In this document: piece by piece, positions 7,928-15,720 of the stretch
How positions within the stretch are numbered: the stretch's first letter is position 1
Layout of the letters: the number at the start of each line of letters is the position of its first letter
From: Frigoribacterium sp. PvP032
GTDB taxonomy: Bacteria; Actinomycetota; Actinomycetes; Actinomycetales; Microbacteriaceae
Assembly: GCF_017833035.1 (NCBI RefSeq)
Contig: NZ_JAFIBM010000001.1
Span: 310,001 to 374,000 of the forward strand
Direction: 5' to 3'
DNA: 64,000 bases
Made by a program: the position numbers and the translations under genes
Notes under the pieces: model-generated
What the model saw: only the letters and a program-made list of their open reading frames with translations
What the model was told of the DNA's origin: nothing
Database searches by the model: none

Positions 7928-8932
7928 CTAGACCTCGCGGCCTGCGGGCATCTGCGTCTTGCGGGGGTCGGTCTCGGCGAGCCCCTCGAAGATCGACTCG
8001 ATCTTCGCCAGCACGTCGGCCTCGAGCACGACGCCGGACGCCTTCGCGTTCGACTCGACCTGCTCGGGCCGCGAGGCGCCGATGATCGCCGAGGCGACGT
8101 TCTCGTTCGACAGCACCCACGCGAGCGAGAGCTGTGCCTGCGTGAGGCCGAGCTCGTCCGCGACGGGCTTCAACTGCGCCACGGCGTCGAGCACGTTGTC
8201 GCCCATCCAGCGCTCGATCATCGCGGCGCCGCCCTTGTCGTCGGTTGCCCGGCTGCCCGCGGGCAGCTCGCCGCCCCTCGTGTACTTGCCGGTCAGCACG
8301 CCCTGCGCGACGGGGGACCAGACGATCTGCGAGATGCCCAGCTCCTTCGAGGTCGGGACCACCTCCTCCTCGATGACCCGCCAGAGCAGCGAGTACTCAG
8401 GCTGGTTCGAGACGAGCTGGATCTTCAGCTCACGGGCGAGCGCGTGCGCCTCGCGCAGCTGCTCGGCGTTCCACTCGGAGACGCCGATGTACAGCACCTT
8501 GCCCTGGCGGACGAGGTCGGCGAAGGTCTCCATCGTCTCCTCGAGGGGAGTCTCGACGTCGTAGCGGTGCGCCTGGTAGAGGTCGACGTAGTCCGTCTGG
8601 AGCCGCTTCAGCGAGCCGTTGATCGACTCGGTGATGTGCTTGCGGCTGAGGCCGGTGTCGTTGTGGCCCTTGGGGCCGGTGGGGCCGTAGACCTTGGTGA
8701 AGATCTCGACCGACTCGCGGCGCTCGCCCTTCAGCGCCTCGCCGAGCACGACCTCGGCCTGGGTGTTCGCGTACACGTCGGCCGTGTCGAAGGTCGAGAT
8801 GCCGACGTCGAGCGAGGCGCGGACGCACGCCGTCGCCGTGTCGTTCTCGACCTGCGAGCCGTGGGTGAGCCAGTTGCCGAACGTGAGCTCGGAGACCTTG
8901 AGTCCTGAGTTGCCGAGGTACCTGAATTCCAT
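7928..8932 (-). CDS. Aldo/keto reductase (potassium-channel beta-subunit type)
   Basis: 334-aa NADPH-dependent oxidoreductase with a TIM barrel. The catalytic tetrad is complete: Asp49 and Tyr54 in FDTADVY, Lys80 in IFTKVYG and His122 in YQAHRYD. C-terminal IIGASRPEQVESN is the cofactor-phosphate loop. ATG with GGAGAA upstream. Resembles YghZ/Kv-beta-like reductases acting on small aldehydes such as methylglyoxal. Single-gene unit followed by a family-A palindrome. Confidence 0.92.
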   Translation of the reverse strand: MEFRYLGNSGLKVSELTFGNWLTHGSQVENDTATACVRASLDVGISTFDTADVYANTQAEVVLGEALKGERRESVEIFTKVYGPTGPKGHNDTGLSRKHITESINGSLKRLQTDYVDLYQAHRYDVETPLEETMETFADLVRQGKVLYIGVSEWNAEQLREAHALARELKIQLVSNQPEYSLLWRVIEEEVVPTSKELGISQIVWSPVAQGVLTGKYTRGGELPAGSRATDDKGGAAMIERWMGDNVLDAVAQLKPVADELGLTQAQLSLAWVLSNENVASAIIGASRPEQVESNAKASGVVLEADVLAKIESIFEGLAETDPRKTQMPAGREV

Positions 8933-9043
8933 GGGGTTCTCCTTGTCGGGGGCGCTCCGCTGCGCACCGCCGTCGACGCTACGCCCCGGCGGCGTGAACG
9001 TTCACGCTCGGGGTACGGGCCCAGCTCCCCGGCCCGTCGGCCT

Positions 9044-9099
9044 CGAGTGGTCGAGAAGTGTCCATCCAGGCGCCGGGAGAGACAGATGCTGACCACTCG
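9044..9099. repeat. Family E palindromic element, copy 1 (56 bp)
   Basis: Ends CGAGTGGTC / GACCACTCG. On the minus strand it aligns without gaps to the copy at 62107, about 43 of 56 positions identical by hand count, including ATGGACACTTC in one arm. Third, more diverged copy at 53715. Lies 3' of the small acidic protein gene. Confidence 0.85.
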
Positions 9100-9139
9100 A
9101 CCCGCGCGTGCACGGGCACGAAGCCGTCCGCCGGCACGA

Positions 9140-9195
9140 CGAGAGGCCCCGATCCGACCTCCGCAGGTGCGGGCAGGTCGATCCGGGGCCTCTCG
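9140..9195. repeat. Family F palindromic element, copy 1 (56 bp)
   Basis: Arms CGAGAGGCCCC / GGGGCCTCTCG. Gapless match to 44129..44184, about 43 of 56 identical. Immediately 3' of the 50-aa acidic protein gene; likely its terminator. Only 40 bp from the family E copy. Confidence 0.88.
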
Positions 9196-9216
9196 AGGAG
9201 CCTTCGGGGGAGGGGC

Positions 9217-9369
9217 TCAGGCCTTGTCGGCGTCCGAGTCCTTGTCGTCGTCGACGAGGCCGTCCTTCGAGCCGTCGGCCAGCTGCTCGGTGTGCTCGGC
9301 CTGCTCGTCGGTGACGTTCGTCGAGCCGTCGGGGGCGGTGTCCGGTGTGGTGTCGTCGTGATCGCTCAT
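9217..9369 (-). CDS. Small acidic hypothetical protein (50 aa)
   Basis: 50 aa, very acidic, beginning MSDHDDTTPDTAPDG and ending KDSDADKA; no membrane segment or known domain. There is no Shine-Dalgarno, but TATCGT ends 7 nt before the ATG, matching the leaderless-promoter pattern used by many genes here, which supports it as real. Two palindromic elements follow its stop. Function unknown. Confidence 0.6.
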   Translation of the reverse strand: MSDHDDTTPDTAPDGSTNVTDEQAEHTEQLADGSKDGLVDDDKDSDADKA

Positions 9370-9430
9370 GCGGGCGACGATACGCCGCACCGCTCCGGGC
9401 AGCCCGGCCGTGCAGCCCCGAGGCGAGACA

Positions 9431-9455
9431 GATCCGGTCCGCGGCGGGCCGGATC
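9431..9455. terminator. Short hairpin 3' of lipoprotein gene
   Basis: GATCCGG / CCGGATC arms with an 11-nt GC-rich loop, about 75 bp 3' of the lipoprotein gene on the minus strand. Weak candidate terminator. Confidence 0.4.
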
Positions 9456-9529
9456 ACGGGGCACACGGCTGGCCGACGGGCAGATCACTCTCAAATTACG
9501 GGGACGGGGCCTGATCACGGGACCGCTCG

Positions 9530-10012
9530 CTAGCGCGCCGTCTCGCCCGCGTCCGCGATGCAGCTGAGCGCCTGCTGACCTGCGTCCGACTGCTCGGCCG
9601 AGGCCGGCTCGGACGAGACGGGCCAGGTCGACGACGACTGGGCGTCCTCGTTGACCGACTCGAAGGTGCCGTCGAACTCGTCCGACTCGACGTCGCCGGT
9701 GGTGGTCCAGAGGCCGACCGTGTCGCTCAGCACGTTGTTCTCGCCGACGGGGGCGGCGACGTACCAGGTGCCGTCGTCCTCGCGGGCGTAGGCGAGCAGC
9801 ACGTCGTCGTCGACCTCGTCGCCGAGCGCGTTCAGCGCGCTGTCGAGCACACGGGTGCAGTCGACCTGGTTGGCCTGGGCGGGGCTGGTCGCGGTCTTCT
9901 CGCTGCCGGGCGCGTCGCCTGCCGGGTCGGTGACCTGGGCGCCTCCGGTGCAGCCCGTCAGAGCCAGCAGGAGGAAGGCGGCGAGGGGGAGCGTGGTCTT
10001 CTTCGTGATCAT
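9530..10012 (-). CDS. Secreted lipoprotein of unknown function
   Basis: 160 aa. N-terminal MITKKTT followed by a hydrophobic stretch and lipobox LTGC (Cys21) predicts export and lipid anchoring. The rest is acidic and Ala/Ser-rich, with VDCTRVLDSAL and LSCIADAGE near each end giving two cysteines that could pair. TACGGT ends 6 nt before the ATG (leaderless). No recognised domain. Confidence 0.75.
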   Translation of the reverse strand: MITKKTTLPLAAFLLLALTGCTGGAQVTDPAGDAPGSEKTATSPAQANQVDCTRVLDSALNALGDEVDDDVLLAYAREDDGTWYVAAPVGENNVLSDTVGLWTTTGDVESDEFDGTFESVNEDAQSSSTWPVSSEPASAEQSDAGQQALSCIADAGETAR

Positions 10013-10161
10013 GGGGCGACCGTACGGCGGTGCCGCGCACAGCGTCCGCATCCACAGGAGATCGTGCCCTGGGCACGCTGGTGTGCTGCGTTCCGGGCTT
10101 CGTGACGACCCGAGGAGGCGCGGGGCGGTATGGTGGGAGGTACCTGCCTCCGAGCGGGTTC

Positions 10162-10235
10162 GCGAGTGTAGTTCAATGGTAGAACTCCAGCTTCCCAAGC
10201 TGGTAGCGCGGGTTCGATTCCCGTCACTCGCTCCA
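10162..10235 (+). tRNA. tRNA-Gly (anticodon CCC)
   Basis: Complete cloverleaf: acceptor GCGAGTG pairs with CACTCGC, D arm GTTCAATGGTAGAAC, anticodon arm CCAGC-TTCCCAA-GCTGG with anticodon CCC at 10194-10196, T arm GCGGGTTCGATTCCCGT, discriminator T and an encoded CCA at 10233-10235. A TATGGT -10-like box lies about 30 nt upstream. Confidence 0.97.
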
Positions 10236-10381
10236 CTTCCGCTTCGCCGCACCGTCGTCGCCGTCTCGCGTGTGACCGGGGCCCTACCGCGACGTCGGCG
10301 GTCTCCCGTAGGTTCGAGCCAGGTCGTCATCGTCCCCGGACGACGCGGTCGCAGCTGCTCCGCCTCCCCGGAAGGACCCCC

Positions 10382-11158
10382 TTGGACATCCTCTTCGTGC
10401 ACGGCGCCCTGGTACGCGACGGCCAGTGGTGGTGGCGGCCGACGGCCGACCTGATGGAGGCGGAGACCGGCGTCCGGAGCCGCTCCCTGGCCCTGCCCTC
10501 GTGCGGCGAGCGCCCGGCCGACGGCCGTGACGACGTGCGGGTCGGTCTCGACGCTGTCGATGGTCTCGACGGCACTGACGGCGCCGACGTCCCCGCGACC
10601 GGACTCGTCGCCGACGCGGCCGCCCTGCGCCGTGCGCTCGACGACGCGAGCGGGCCCGGCGAGGTGATCGTCGTCGCGCACTCGTACGGCGGCACCGTCG
10701 TGGCCGAGGCCGGGGCGCACCCGGCCGTGGCGCACCTCCTTCTGGTCTCGTCGTACCTGCCCGACGTCGGGCTGTCGCAGGGCGCCGTGATGAGCGGCGA
10801 GACGGACCCGGTGCCCCTCGGCGACGCCGGTGCGGGCCGTCTCGGGCTGGTCGGCGACCTCGACGCCGCGTGGTTCGGCGCCCGTTTCCTGCAGGACGGC
10901 ACGCCAGAGCATCAGCGCGAGGCCTTCAGCCGGGTCGTGCCGCAGGACGCCGCCTCGTTCACGACGCCCACCACCCGGGCCGGCTGGCAGGGCGTCGACT
11001 CGACCTACCTCGTCTGCGCGGACGACCGCAGCACCTCGGTCGGGCTCCAGCGCGAGCACGCCGCCAGGGCGACCCGCTCGGTCGAGCTGCCGACCGGGCA
11101 CCACCCCTTCGTGACCCGGCCGGACCTCGTCGTCGAGCAGCTGCGGGCCTTCGCCTGA
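10382..11158 (+). CDS. Alpha/beta hydrolase
   Basis: 258 aa, starting at TTG with AAGGA upstream (the frame reads DILFVHGALV directly after the start). VHGA forms the oxyanion motif; VAHSYGG carries the nucleophile Ser; the late TGHHPF has the catalytic His. Similar to small esterases of the salicylate-esterase/pheophorbidase-like group. The stop overlaps the start region of the next gene. Substrate unknown. Confidence 0.85.
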   Translation: MDILFVHGALVRDGQWWWRPTADLMEAETGVRSRSLALPSCGERPADGRDDVRVGLDAVDGLDGTDGADVPATGLVADAAALRRALDDASGPGEVIVVAHSYGGTVVAEAGAHPAVAHLLLVSSYLPDVGLSQGAVMSGETDPVPLGDAGAGRLGLVGDLDAAWFGARFLQDGTPEHQREAFSRVVPQDAASFTTPTTRAGWQGVDSTYLVCADDRSTSVGLQREHAARATRSVELPTGHHPFVTRPDLVVEQLRAFA

Positions 11159-11559
11159 GCGCCGTCACGCGCAGCCCGCCGCTCGGACGACGGGCGATCA
11201 CGGGGATCGTGGTCGGCACGATCGTCGCGGGCGTGGTCGTGCTGGTGGTGGGGCTCTTCCTCGTCCGGCTGGTGCTGCAGCTCGCCTTCGCCACCGAGGG
11301 CGACGTGCCCGACGCCTCCTCGATGGACCTGCCCGCAGGCAGCTCGGTCACGGCGAGCGAGACGAGCTGCGGGTCGGGCGGGTGCTGGACCATGTTCACC
11401 GTGCTGCCGCCCGACGGCACGACGCCGGCCGAGCTGGCGCGACAGATCGAGGACGAGCACGGCGACGGCATCCCGGGCGACCTGCTCGACCCCCGGACGA
11501 TCTTCGTGTCGGCCGAGGCCCGCGCCTCCGACGTGGCGGTGCGCGGCAGCTTCTGGTGA
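11155..11559 (+). CDS. Hypothetical single-pass membrane protein
   Basis: About 134 aa. Positively charged RSPPLGRRA then one transmembrane helix (VVGTIVAGVVVLVVGLFLVR), then an extracytoplasmic domain with CGSGGCW. No ATG/GTG fits before the helix; a CTG overlapping the hydrolase stop (CTGA) would allow translational coupling, while GTG at 11209 would cut the basic N-terminus. Start therefore uncertain. Function unknown. Confidence 0.5.
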   Translation: MSAVTRSPPLGRRAITGIVVGTIVAGVVVLVVGLFLVRLVLQLAFATEGDVPDASSMDLPAGSSVTASETSCGSGGCWTMFTVLPPDGTTPAELARQIEDEHGDGIPGDLLDPRTIFVSAEARASDVAVRGSFW

Positions 11560-11564
11560 GGGCG

Positions 11565-12233
11565 TCAGGCGGGGGCGAGCACGGCCGTCAGCGTGACGGC
11601 GAGGGCCGCGTGCTGTCGCTCGGCCGGCCAGGCGGCGGGGTCTCCGGCGGTGAGGGTCGCGATGCCCTCGATCGCGGCGACCAGGGCCGACGCCCGTGCG
11701 GTCGCGTCCACGGCTCCGTCGGGGTCGCCGGTGCCTGCGTCGCGGTCGACGTCGGTGTCGGCCGGGCCTCGTGTCGCCTCGAGGAGGCGCGAGAGACGGG
11801 CGACGAACGACCGGTTGGCCGCGGAGTGGCGTCCCGCGAGCACGGGGTCGCTCAGGGCCGCGGCGACGAAGCCCACCCAGACACGGGCCTCGGCGAGGCC
11901 GTCGGGGTCGGTCGGCAGGGAGGCGCTCGCCACGGCACGCACAGCACGCACGGCCGCCGCGCGGTCGAACTCGGCGTCGGTCGCTGCCTCGGCCTCCGCC
12001 TCGGCCTCGAGTCGCTCGGCACGGAGCCTCGACCGCTCGTGCAGCACGTCGCGCGCGTGCAGCAGCAGCGCCTGCTTGTCACGGAACGTGTGCAGCACGA
12101 GACCCGTCGTGCAGCCCGCCCGCTCGGCGACGGCGCGCAGCGTGAGGCCGCTCGGCCCGAGCTCGGCCAGGGTCGTGAAGACGGCCTCCGAGAGCTGGAG
12201 GCGTCGGGCGTCGTCGTCGCGGGGGCGGGGCAC
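11565..12233 (-). CDS. TetR family transcriptional regulator
   Basis: 222 aa. N-terminal HTH near residues 22-60 (LTLRAVAERAGCTTGLVLHTF), Ala-rich C-terminal ligand domain. Start assigned to GTG at 12233 because TACGGT lies 6 nt upstream and a 27-bp palindrome (12244-12270) overlaps this promoter; the ATG at 12293 would put the operator inside the gene. Divergent from a GNAT acetyltransferase, which it probably represses along with itself. Confidence 0.85.
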   Translation of the reverse strand: MPRPRDDDARRLQLSEAVFTTLAELGPSGLTLRAVAERAGCTTGLVLHTFRDKQALLLHARDVLHERSRLRAERLEAEAEAEAATDAEFDRAAAVRAVRAVASASLPTDPDGLAEARVWVGFVAAALSDPVLAGRHSAANRSFVARLSRLLEATRGPADTDVDRDAGTGDPDGAVDATARASALVAAIEGIATLTAGDPAAWPAERQHAALAVTLTAVLAPA

Positions 12234-12243
12234 CCCAGGACCG

Positions 12244-12270
12244 TAGCATCTGTTACCGTAACGATTGCTA
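12244..12270. promoter_or_regulatory. Palindromic operator between tetR and GNAT gene
   Basis: TAGCA-N3-GTTAC-N-GTAAC-N3-TGCTA reading on the minus strand, a perfect two-tier palindrome in the divergent gap. Its right half contributes to the TACGGT -10 box of the regulator. Typical TetR-operator geometry; binding by the adjacent regulator is inferred. Confidence 0.75.
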
Positions 12271-12310
12271 CGGATACTCGGACGAGAGGGCATCCCGAGA
12301 GGAGCCGCAC

Positions 12311-12781
12311 ATGACCTGGCAGATCGAGGTCGTCCCCTACGACCACCCCGAGGCCGACGTGCTGCGCAAGGCCCAGCGCCGCGAGCTCGACGAGCGCTAC
12401 GGCAGCGACGACCACGAACCGGGGACGCCGCCCAGCAGCGCGGACGTGCCCGTCTTCGTCCTCGCGCGCACCGCCTCCGGGGAAGCAGTCGCGTGCGGAG
12501 GGCTGCGACCGCTGCCCGACGACGTCGCCGGGCCGGGGTCGGTCGAGATCAAGCGCATGTTCGTCGATCCCTCGGCCCGCGGCTCGGGAGTGGCCGTCTC
12601 GGTGCTCCGGGCCCTCGAGGAGGAGGCGCGCGGCCTGGGCGCGCTGCGCATCGTCCTCGAGACGGGCACGATGCAGCCCGACGCGATCCGCTTCTACGCC
12701 CGCGAGGGGTACGGCGAGGTGCCGCTGTTCGGGGCGTACGTCGGCAGCGCCGAGTCGGTCTGCTTCGCCCGCGAGCTGTAG
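12311..12781 (+). CDS. GNAT family N-acetyltransferase
   Basis: 156 aa. Conserved acetyl-CoA-binding region IKRMFVDPSARGSGVAVSVLRALEEEA and later FYAREGYGEVPLFG are the GNAT core motifs. GAGAGGAG lies before the ATG. Divergent from tetR with a shared operator. Acceptor substrate unknown. Confidence 0.88.
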   Translation: MTWQIEVVPYDHPEADVLRKAQRRELDERYGSDDHEPGTPPSSADVPVFVLARTASGEAVACGGLRPLPDDVAGPGSVEIKRMFVDPSARGSGVAVSVLRALEEEARGLGALRIVLETGTMQPDAIRFYAREGYGEVPLFGAYVGSAESVCFAREL

Positions 12782-12892
12782 GAGGCGCGGCGCGCGTCGC
12801 CGAGGCCGGCCGCCTGCTCGTCCGGCTCGGCTCTCCTCTGCTCGGCCTCCTGCGGCCTGCTGCGGCCTGGCCTGATGCGGCTCGATCTGCGC

Positions 12893-12962
12893 CGAGGGCG
12901 GGTCTTCTGGCTCGAGGGCGGGTCGCGGACGACCCGCCCTCGGCCCGGGCGACCCGCCCTCG
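12893..12962. repeat. Family B double-hairpin element, copy 1 (70 bp)
   Basis: Four 12-bp arms: CGAGGGCGGGTC twice (8 bp apart), a 6-bp centre, then GACCCGCCCTCG twice (8 bp apart). Identical spacing 12-8-12-6-12-8-12 at 23135 and 38156. Lies 3' of the GNAT gene. The whole 373-bp gap 12782-13154 holds this element, the palindrome at 13063 and no gene that I can support. Confidence 0.92.
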
Positions 12963-13062
12963 GCGAGGGGCGCGCGGCTCGCGTGCCCGTCGGCTGGGCT
13001 CGGCCGGAACCCGGGCGGCGCGCGCTCCGACCCCCCTCCGGCCTGGGTCTCGGCGGCTAGGC

Positions 13063-13118
13063 GACGCGGGAGCGACAAGACGACGTGGTGTTCCGCGTCG
13101 TCTTGTCGCTGTTGCGTC
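13063..13118. repeat. Family H palindromic element, copy 1 (56 bp)
   Basis: GACGC-GGGAGCGAC arm pairs with GTCGC-TGTTGCGTC; inner arms CAAGACGACG / CGTCGTCTTG. Pairing extends outward by CTAGGC/GCCTAG to 13057..13124. About 39 of 56 positions match the copy at 29328. Lies between the convergent GNAT and histidine kinase genes. Confidence 0.85.
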
Positions 13119-13154
13119 GCCTAGCGGCGAGCCGCGGCGCGGCGTGGCGCGACG

Positions 13155-14819
13155 TCAGCGGGGGAGCGTCAGCCTGAAGACCGCGCCCGCAGCGCCGACG
13201 CCGCCGGCGCCGACGGGCAGCGCCTCGCAGACCAGGTCGCCGCCGTGCGCCTGCGCGATGCCGCGGGCGATGGGCAGGCCGAGGCCGGCGCCTCCGTCGC
13301 CCGTCTGCCGGGCCTCGTCGAGCCGGACCAGTCGGTCGAAGACGCGCTCGCGGTCGGCCTCCGGCACCCCGGGGCCGTCGTCCGCCACGAGCACTGCGAC
13401 CCCCTCCGGCGCGGAGCCGTCGACCGTCAGCACGACCGTGCCCGTCCCGTGCGTCGCCCTGGCCGCGTTGTCGACGAGGTTGCCGAGCACCTGCGCCAGC
13501 CGACCGGCGTCGCCGGGCACGACGAGCGGGCCCTCGCCCGAACCTGCGCCAGCACGAGCACCACCACCACCGGCACCAGCACCCGCACCAGCACCCGCAC
13601 CGCGCACCTCGACCCGCAGCTCCAGCCCCGGCCGCCGTAGTCGCTGGCCCTCCACGACGGAGGCGACCAGCGCCTCCACGTCGACGGGCGCGACGTCGAG
13701 CTCGAGCCCGCGGTCGACCCGCGCCATCAGCAGCATGTCGTCGATCAGCCGTGACGCCCTGGCAGCCTCCCGGACGACGTGCACGGCCAGCCGCTCGCGC
13801 TCGTCGGGCCCGACGTCGGCCGACGAGCGGACGAGCGTGTCGGCGGCGGCGCGCATCCCGGCGACGGGCGTGCGCAGCTCGTGCGCCGCGTCGGACACGA
13901 ACGCCCGCACCCGCTGCTCCGCCTCGAGGGCCGTGCGCTCCGCCTGCAACGCCGTCCGTTCCGCCTCGAGCGCGGCCCGCTCGGCGCCCTCGACCCCGTC
14001 GAGCATCTCGTCGAACGCGCCGGCGACGCGGCCGATCTCGGTCGACCCGTTCGCCGGGCGGAGTCGCCGGCCCCGGTCGCCGTGGGCGATCGAGCGTGCG
14101 ACGGCGGTCATCCGGTCGAGCGGCCGCAGGGTCGCCCGCACCACGAGCACGAGCCCCGCGGCGGCCACGACCAGGAACACTCCCGACGCCCCGAGCATCA
14201 CCCAGCGGAGCTGCGTCAGCGTCTGCCCGACCGAGCTCGAGTCGGCCGTCAGCGTGATCGTCGACCCGTCGCTCAGCTCGCTGACCAGCGTCGTCACCTC
14301 GTCGTCGGCCGTGACGGTCGACGCGGTGACGGTGACGGTCTCCGCGGCGGCGGCCGGATCCGAGGAGGTGCCCGTCGGCTCCTGCCCCGGGGCCGCGGGA
14401 CCTGCGGTCGCGTCGCCGGCCGGCGTGTCCGAGCCCGCGCCTCCTGCTCCCCTGCCCGGTCCCGCCGGCAGGCCGTCCCCGAGTGCGGGCGGGCCCTCGC
14501 GCAGCTCGTCGGGGGAGGGACCGGCGACGATGGCGCCGCCGTCGGCGTCGCGGATCACGACCGAGAGGCCCTGCGCCGAGAGGCGGTCGGCGAGGTCGTC
14601 GCCGTCGACGGTGCCGACGAGCGCGGCGGCGGCGGAGGCGCGGTCGCGGAGGCGGTCCTCGACCTGGGCACGGAGCCGCTGGCCCAGCGTCGCCTCGACC
14701 GCGACGGCCAGCCCCGCGAGCAGCAGGGCGAGCAGCACGAGCACGGCGACGACGGTGCGCGCGCGGAGCGACCCGGTGCGGAGGCGAGGCCCGTCCTGTC
14801 GCGCTGGGTCGTGTCGCAT
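13155..14819 (-). CDS. Two-component sensor histidine kinase
   Basis: 554 aa. Two transmembrane helices (about 22-41 and 207-229) flank an extracytoplasmic domain with a Pro/Gly/Ala-rich insert; then HAMP, a short charged coil with three near-identical ALEAERT repeats (about 282-300), HisKA with phospho-acceptor His313 in AAHELRTPV, and HATPase_c with NAAR, DDGPGVP and GAGLGL. Start ATG 14819 lies within the outer arm of the hairpin that separates it from the response regulator gene. Transcribed after that regulator; likely the cognate pair. Signal unknown. Confidence 0.92.
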   Translation of the reverse strand: MRHDPARQDGPRLRTGSLRARTVVAVLVLLALLLAGLAVAVEATLGQRLRAQVEDRLRDRASAAAALVGTVDGDDLADRLSAQGLSVVIRDADGGAIVAGPSPDELREGPPALGDGLPAGPGRGAGGAGSDTPAGDATAGPAAPGQEPTGTSSDPAAAAETVTVTASTVTADDEVTTLVSELSDGSTITLTADSSSVGQTLTQLRWVMLGASGVFLVVAAAGLVLVVRATLRPLDRMTAVARSIAHGDRGRRLRPANGSTEIGRVAGAFDEMLDGVEGAERAALEAERTALQAERTALEAEQRVRAFVSDAAHELRTPVAGMRAAADTLVRSSADVGPDERERLAVHVVREAARASRLIDDMLLMARVDRGLELDVAPVDVEALVASVVEGQRLRRPGLELRVEVRGAGAGAGAGAGGGGARAGAGSGEGPLVVPGDAGRLAQVLGNLVDNAARATHGTGTVVLTVDGSAPEGVAVLVADDGPGVPEADRERVFDRLVRLDEARQTGDGGAGLGLPIARGIAQAHGGDLVCEALPVGAGGVGAAGAVFRLTLPR

Positions 14820-14875
14820 CGTGTTCCGAGCGTCGCGTCCTGTCACGGCGCGACGCGATGCTCGGAACACGATGC
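14816..14875. repeat. Family I palindrome between regulator and kinase genes (60 bp)
   Basis: Arms GCATCGTGTTCCGAGC / GCTCGGAACACGATGC with inner CGTCGCG/CGCGACG. It separates the response regulator stop from the kinase start and covers the kinase ATG. Shares the GTTCCGA...TCGGAAC core with a second 60-bp palindrome at 31488. May attenuate kinase expression. Confidence 0.75.
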
Positions 14876-14889
14876 AGCAGCAGCGGCGT

Positions 14890-15558
14890 TCACGCGCTCA
14901 TCCGGTAGCCGAGGCCGCGCACGGTGTGGATGAGCCTCGGCCCCTCCCGTTCCATCTTCTTGCGGAGCGAGCTGAGGTGCACCTCCACCAGGTTCGGGTC
15001 GTAGTCGTCGTAGCCCCACACCTGCGTCAGGATCTGCGTCTTCGACACGGTGCGGCCCCTGCTCTCGGCGAGGAACGTCAGCAGGCGCTGCTCGGTCGCG
15101 GTGAGGTCGAGCGCGACCCCGGAGCGGGTCGTGACCGCCGCCTCCGGGTCGACGACCAGGTCGGCCACCTCGATCACCGCGGGGATCCGCCCGCGCCGAC
15201 GCAGCACGGCGCTGATCCTGGCGAGCAGCTCGGCCACCGAGAACGGCTTGACCACGTAGTCGTCGACGCCCTCGGCGAAGCCACGGAGGCGGTCGTCCAG
15301 CTCGTCGCGCGCGGTCAGCATGACCACGGCCGCGTCGCTGCTCGTGCGGACGGTCGCCGCCAGGCGGATGCCGCTCGCCCCCGGCAGCATCCAGTCGAGG
15401 ACGACGAGGTCGGGGACGAACGCACGCAGCGCGTCGGGCAGCTCGGAGCCGTCGGGCAGGCCCTTCACGGCGAAGCCCTCGGCGCCGAGGGCGGCGACGA
15501 CGGACGAGAGCAGGGCAGGGTCGTCGTCGATCACGAGGACGCGGGCGGGGGAGATCAC
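14890..15558 (-). CDS. OmpR/PhoB-family response regulator
   Basis: 222 aa. Receiver domain with Asp12/Asp13, phospho-acceptor Asp55 in VVLDWMLPG, Thr82 and Lys104; C-terminal winged helix ending GLGYRMSA. GTG start 7 nt after TACCGT (leaderless). First gene of an operon with the histidine kinase; divergent from 15721..16506 with a phased direct repeat in between that fits an OmpR-type site. Confidence 0.93.
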   Translation of the reverse strand: MISPARVLVIDDDPALLSSVVAALGAEGFAVKGLPDGSELPDALRAFVPDLVVLDWMLPGASGIRLAATVRTSSDAAVVMLTARDELDDRLRGFAEGVDDYVVKPFSVAELLARISAVLRRRGRIPAVIEVADLVVDPEAAVTTRSGVALDLTATEQRLLTFLAESRGRTVSKTQILTQVWGYDDYDPNLVEVHLSSLRKKMEREGPRLIHTVRGLGYRMSA

Positions 15559-15630
15559 CGGCTGGACGGTACGGGGCCGAGATGCGCCGCCGCCGCCGGT
15601 CGCCTATGGAACCGCTGGACGCGTCGGCGA

Positions 15631-15647
15631 CTTAAGCGCGGCTTCAG
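15631..15647. promoter_or_regulatory. Phased direct repeat, candidate response-regulator site
   Basis: CTTAAG at 15631 and CTTCAG at 15642, 11 bp start to start, in the divergent gap between the response regulator and the 15721 gene. One-turn spacing of two hexamers is the usual OmpR/PhoB binding arrangement. Binding is inferred. Confidence 0.5.
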
Positions 15648-15720
15648 GTCTGCTCCCGAGGTTGGTCACAGCGGCGGACGACCGGTCCGCGACACCACCA
15701 CCCACTCGTCAGGAGACGAC

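Noticed and set aside
9140-9195. Family F palindrome as a riboswitch or attenuator for the aldo/keto reductase
   Set aside because: It is more than 200 bp upstream of that gene and immediately follows the stop of the 50-aa gene; the other copy also follows a stop codon.
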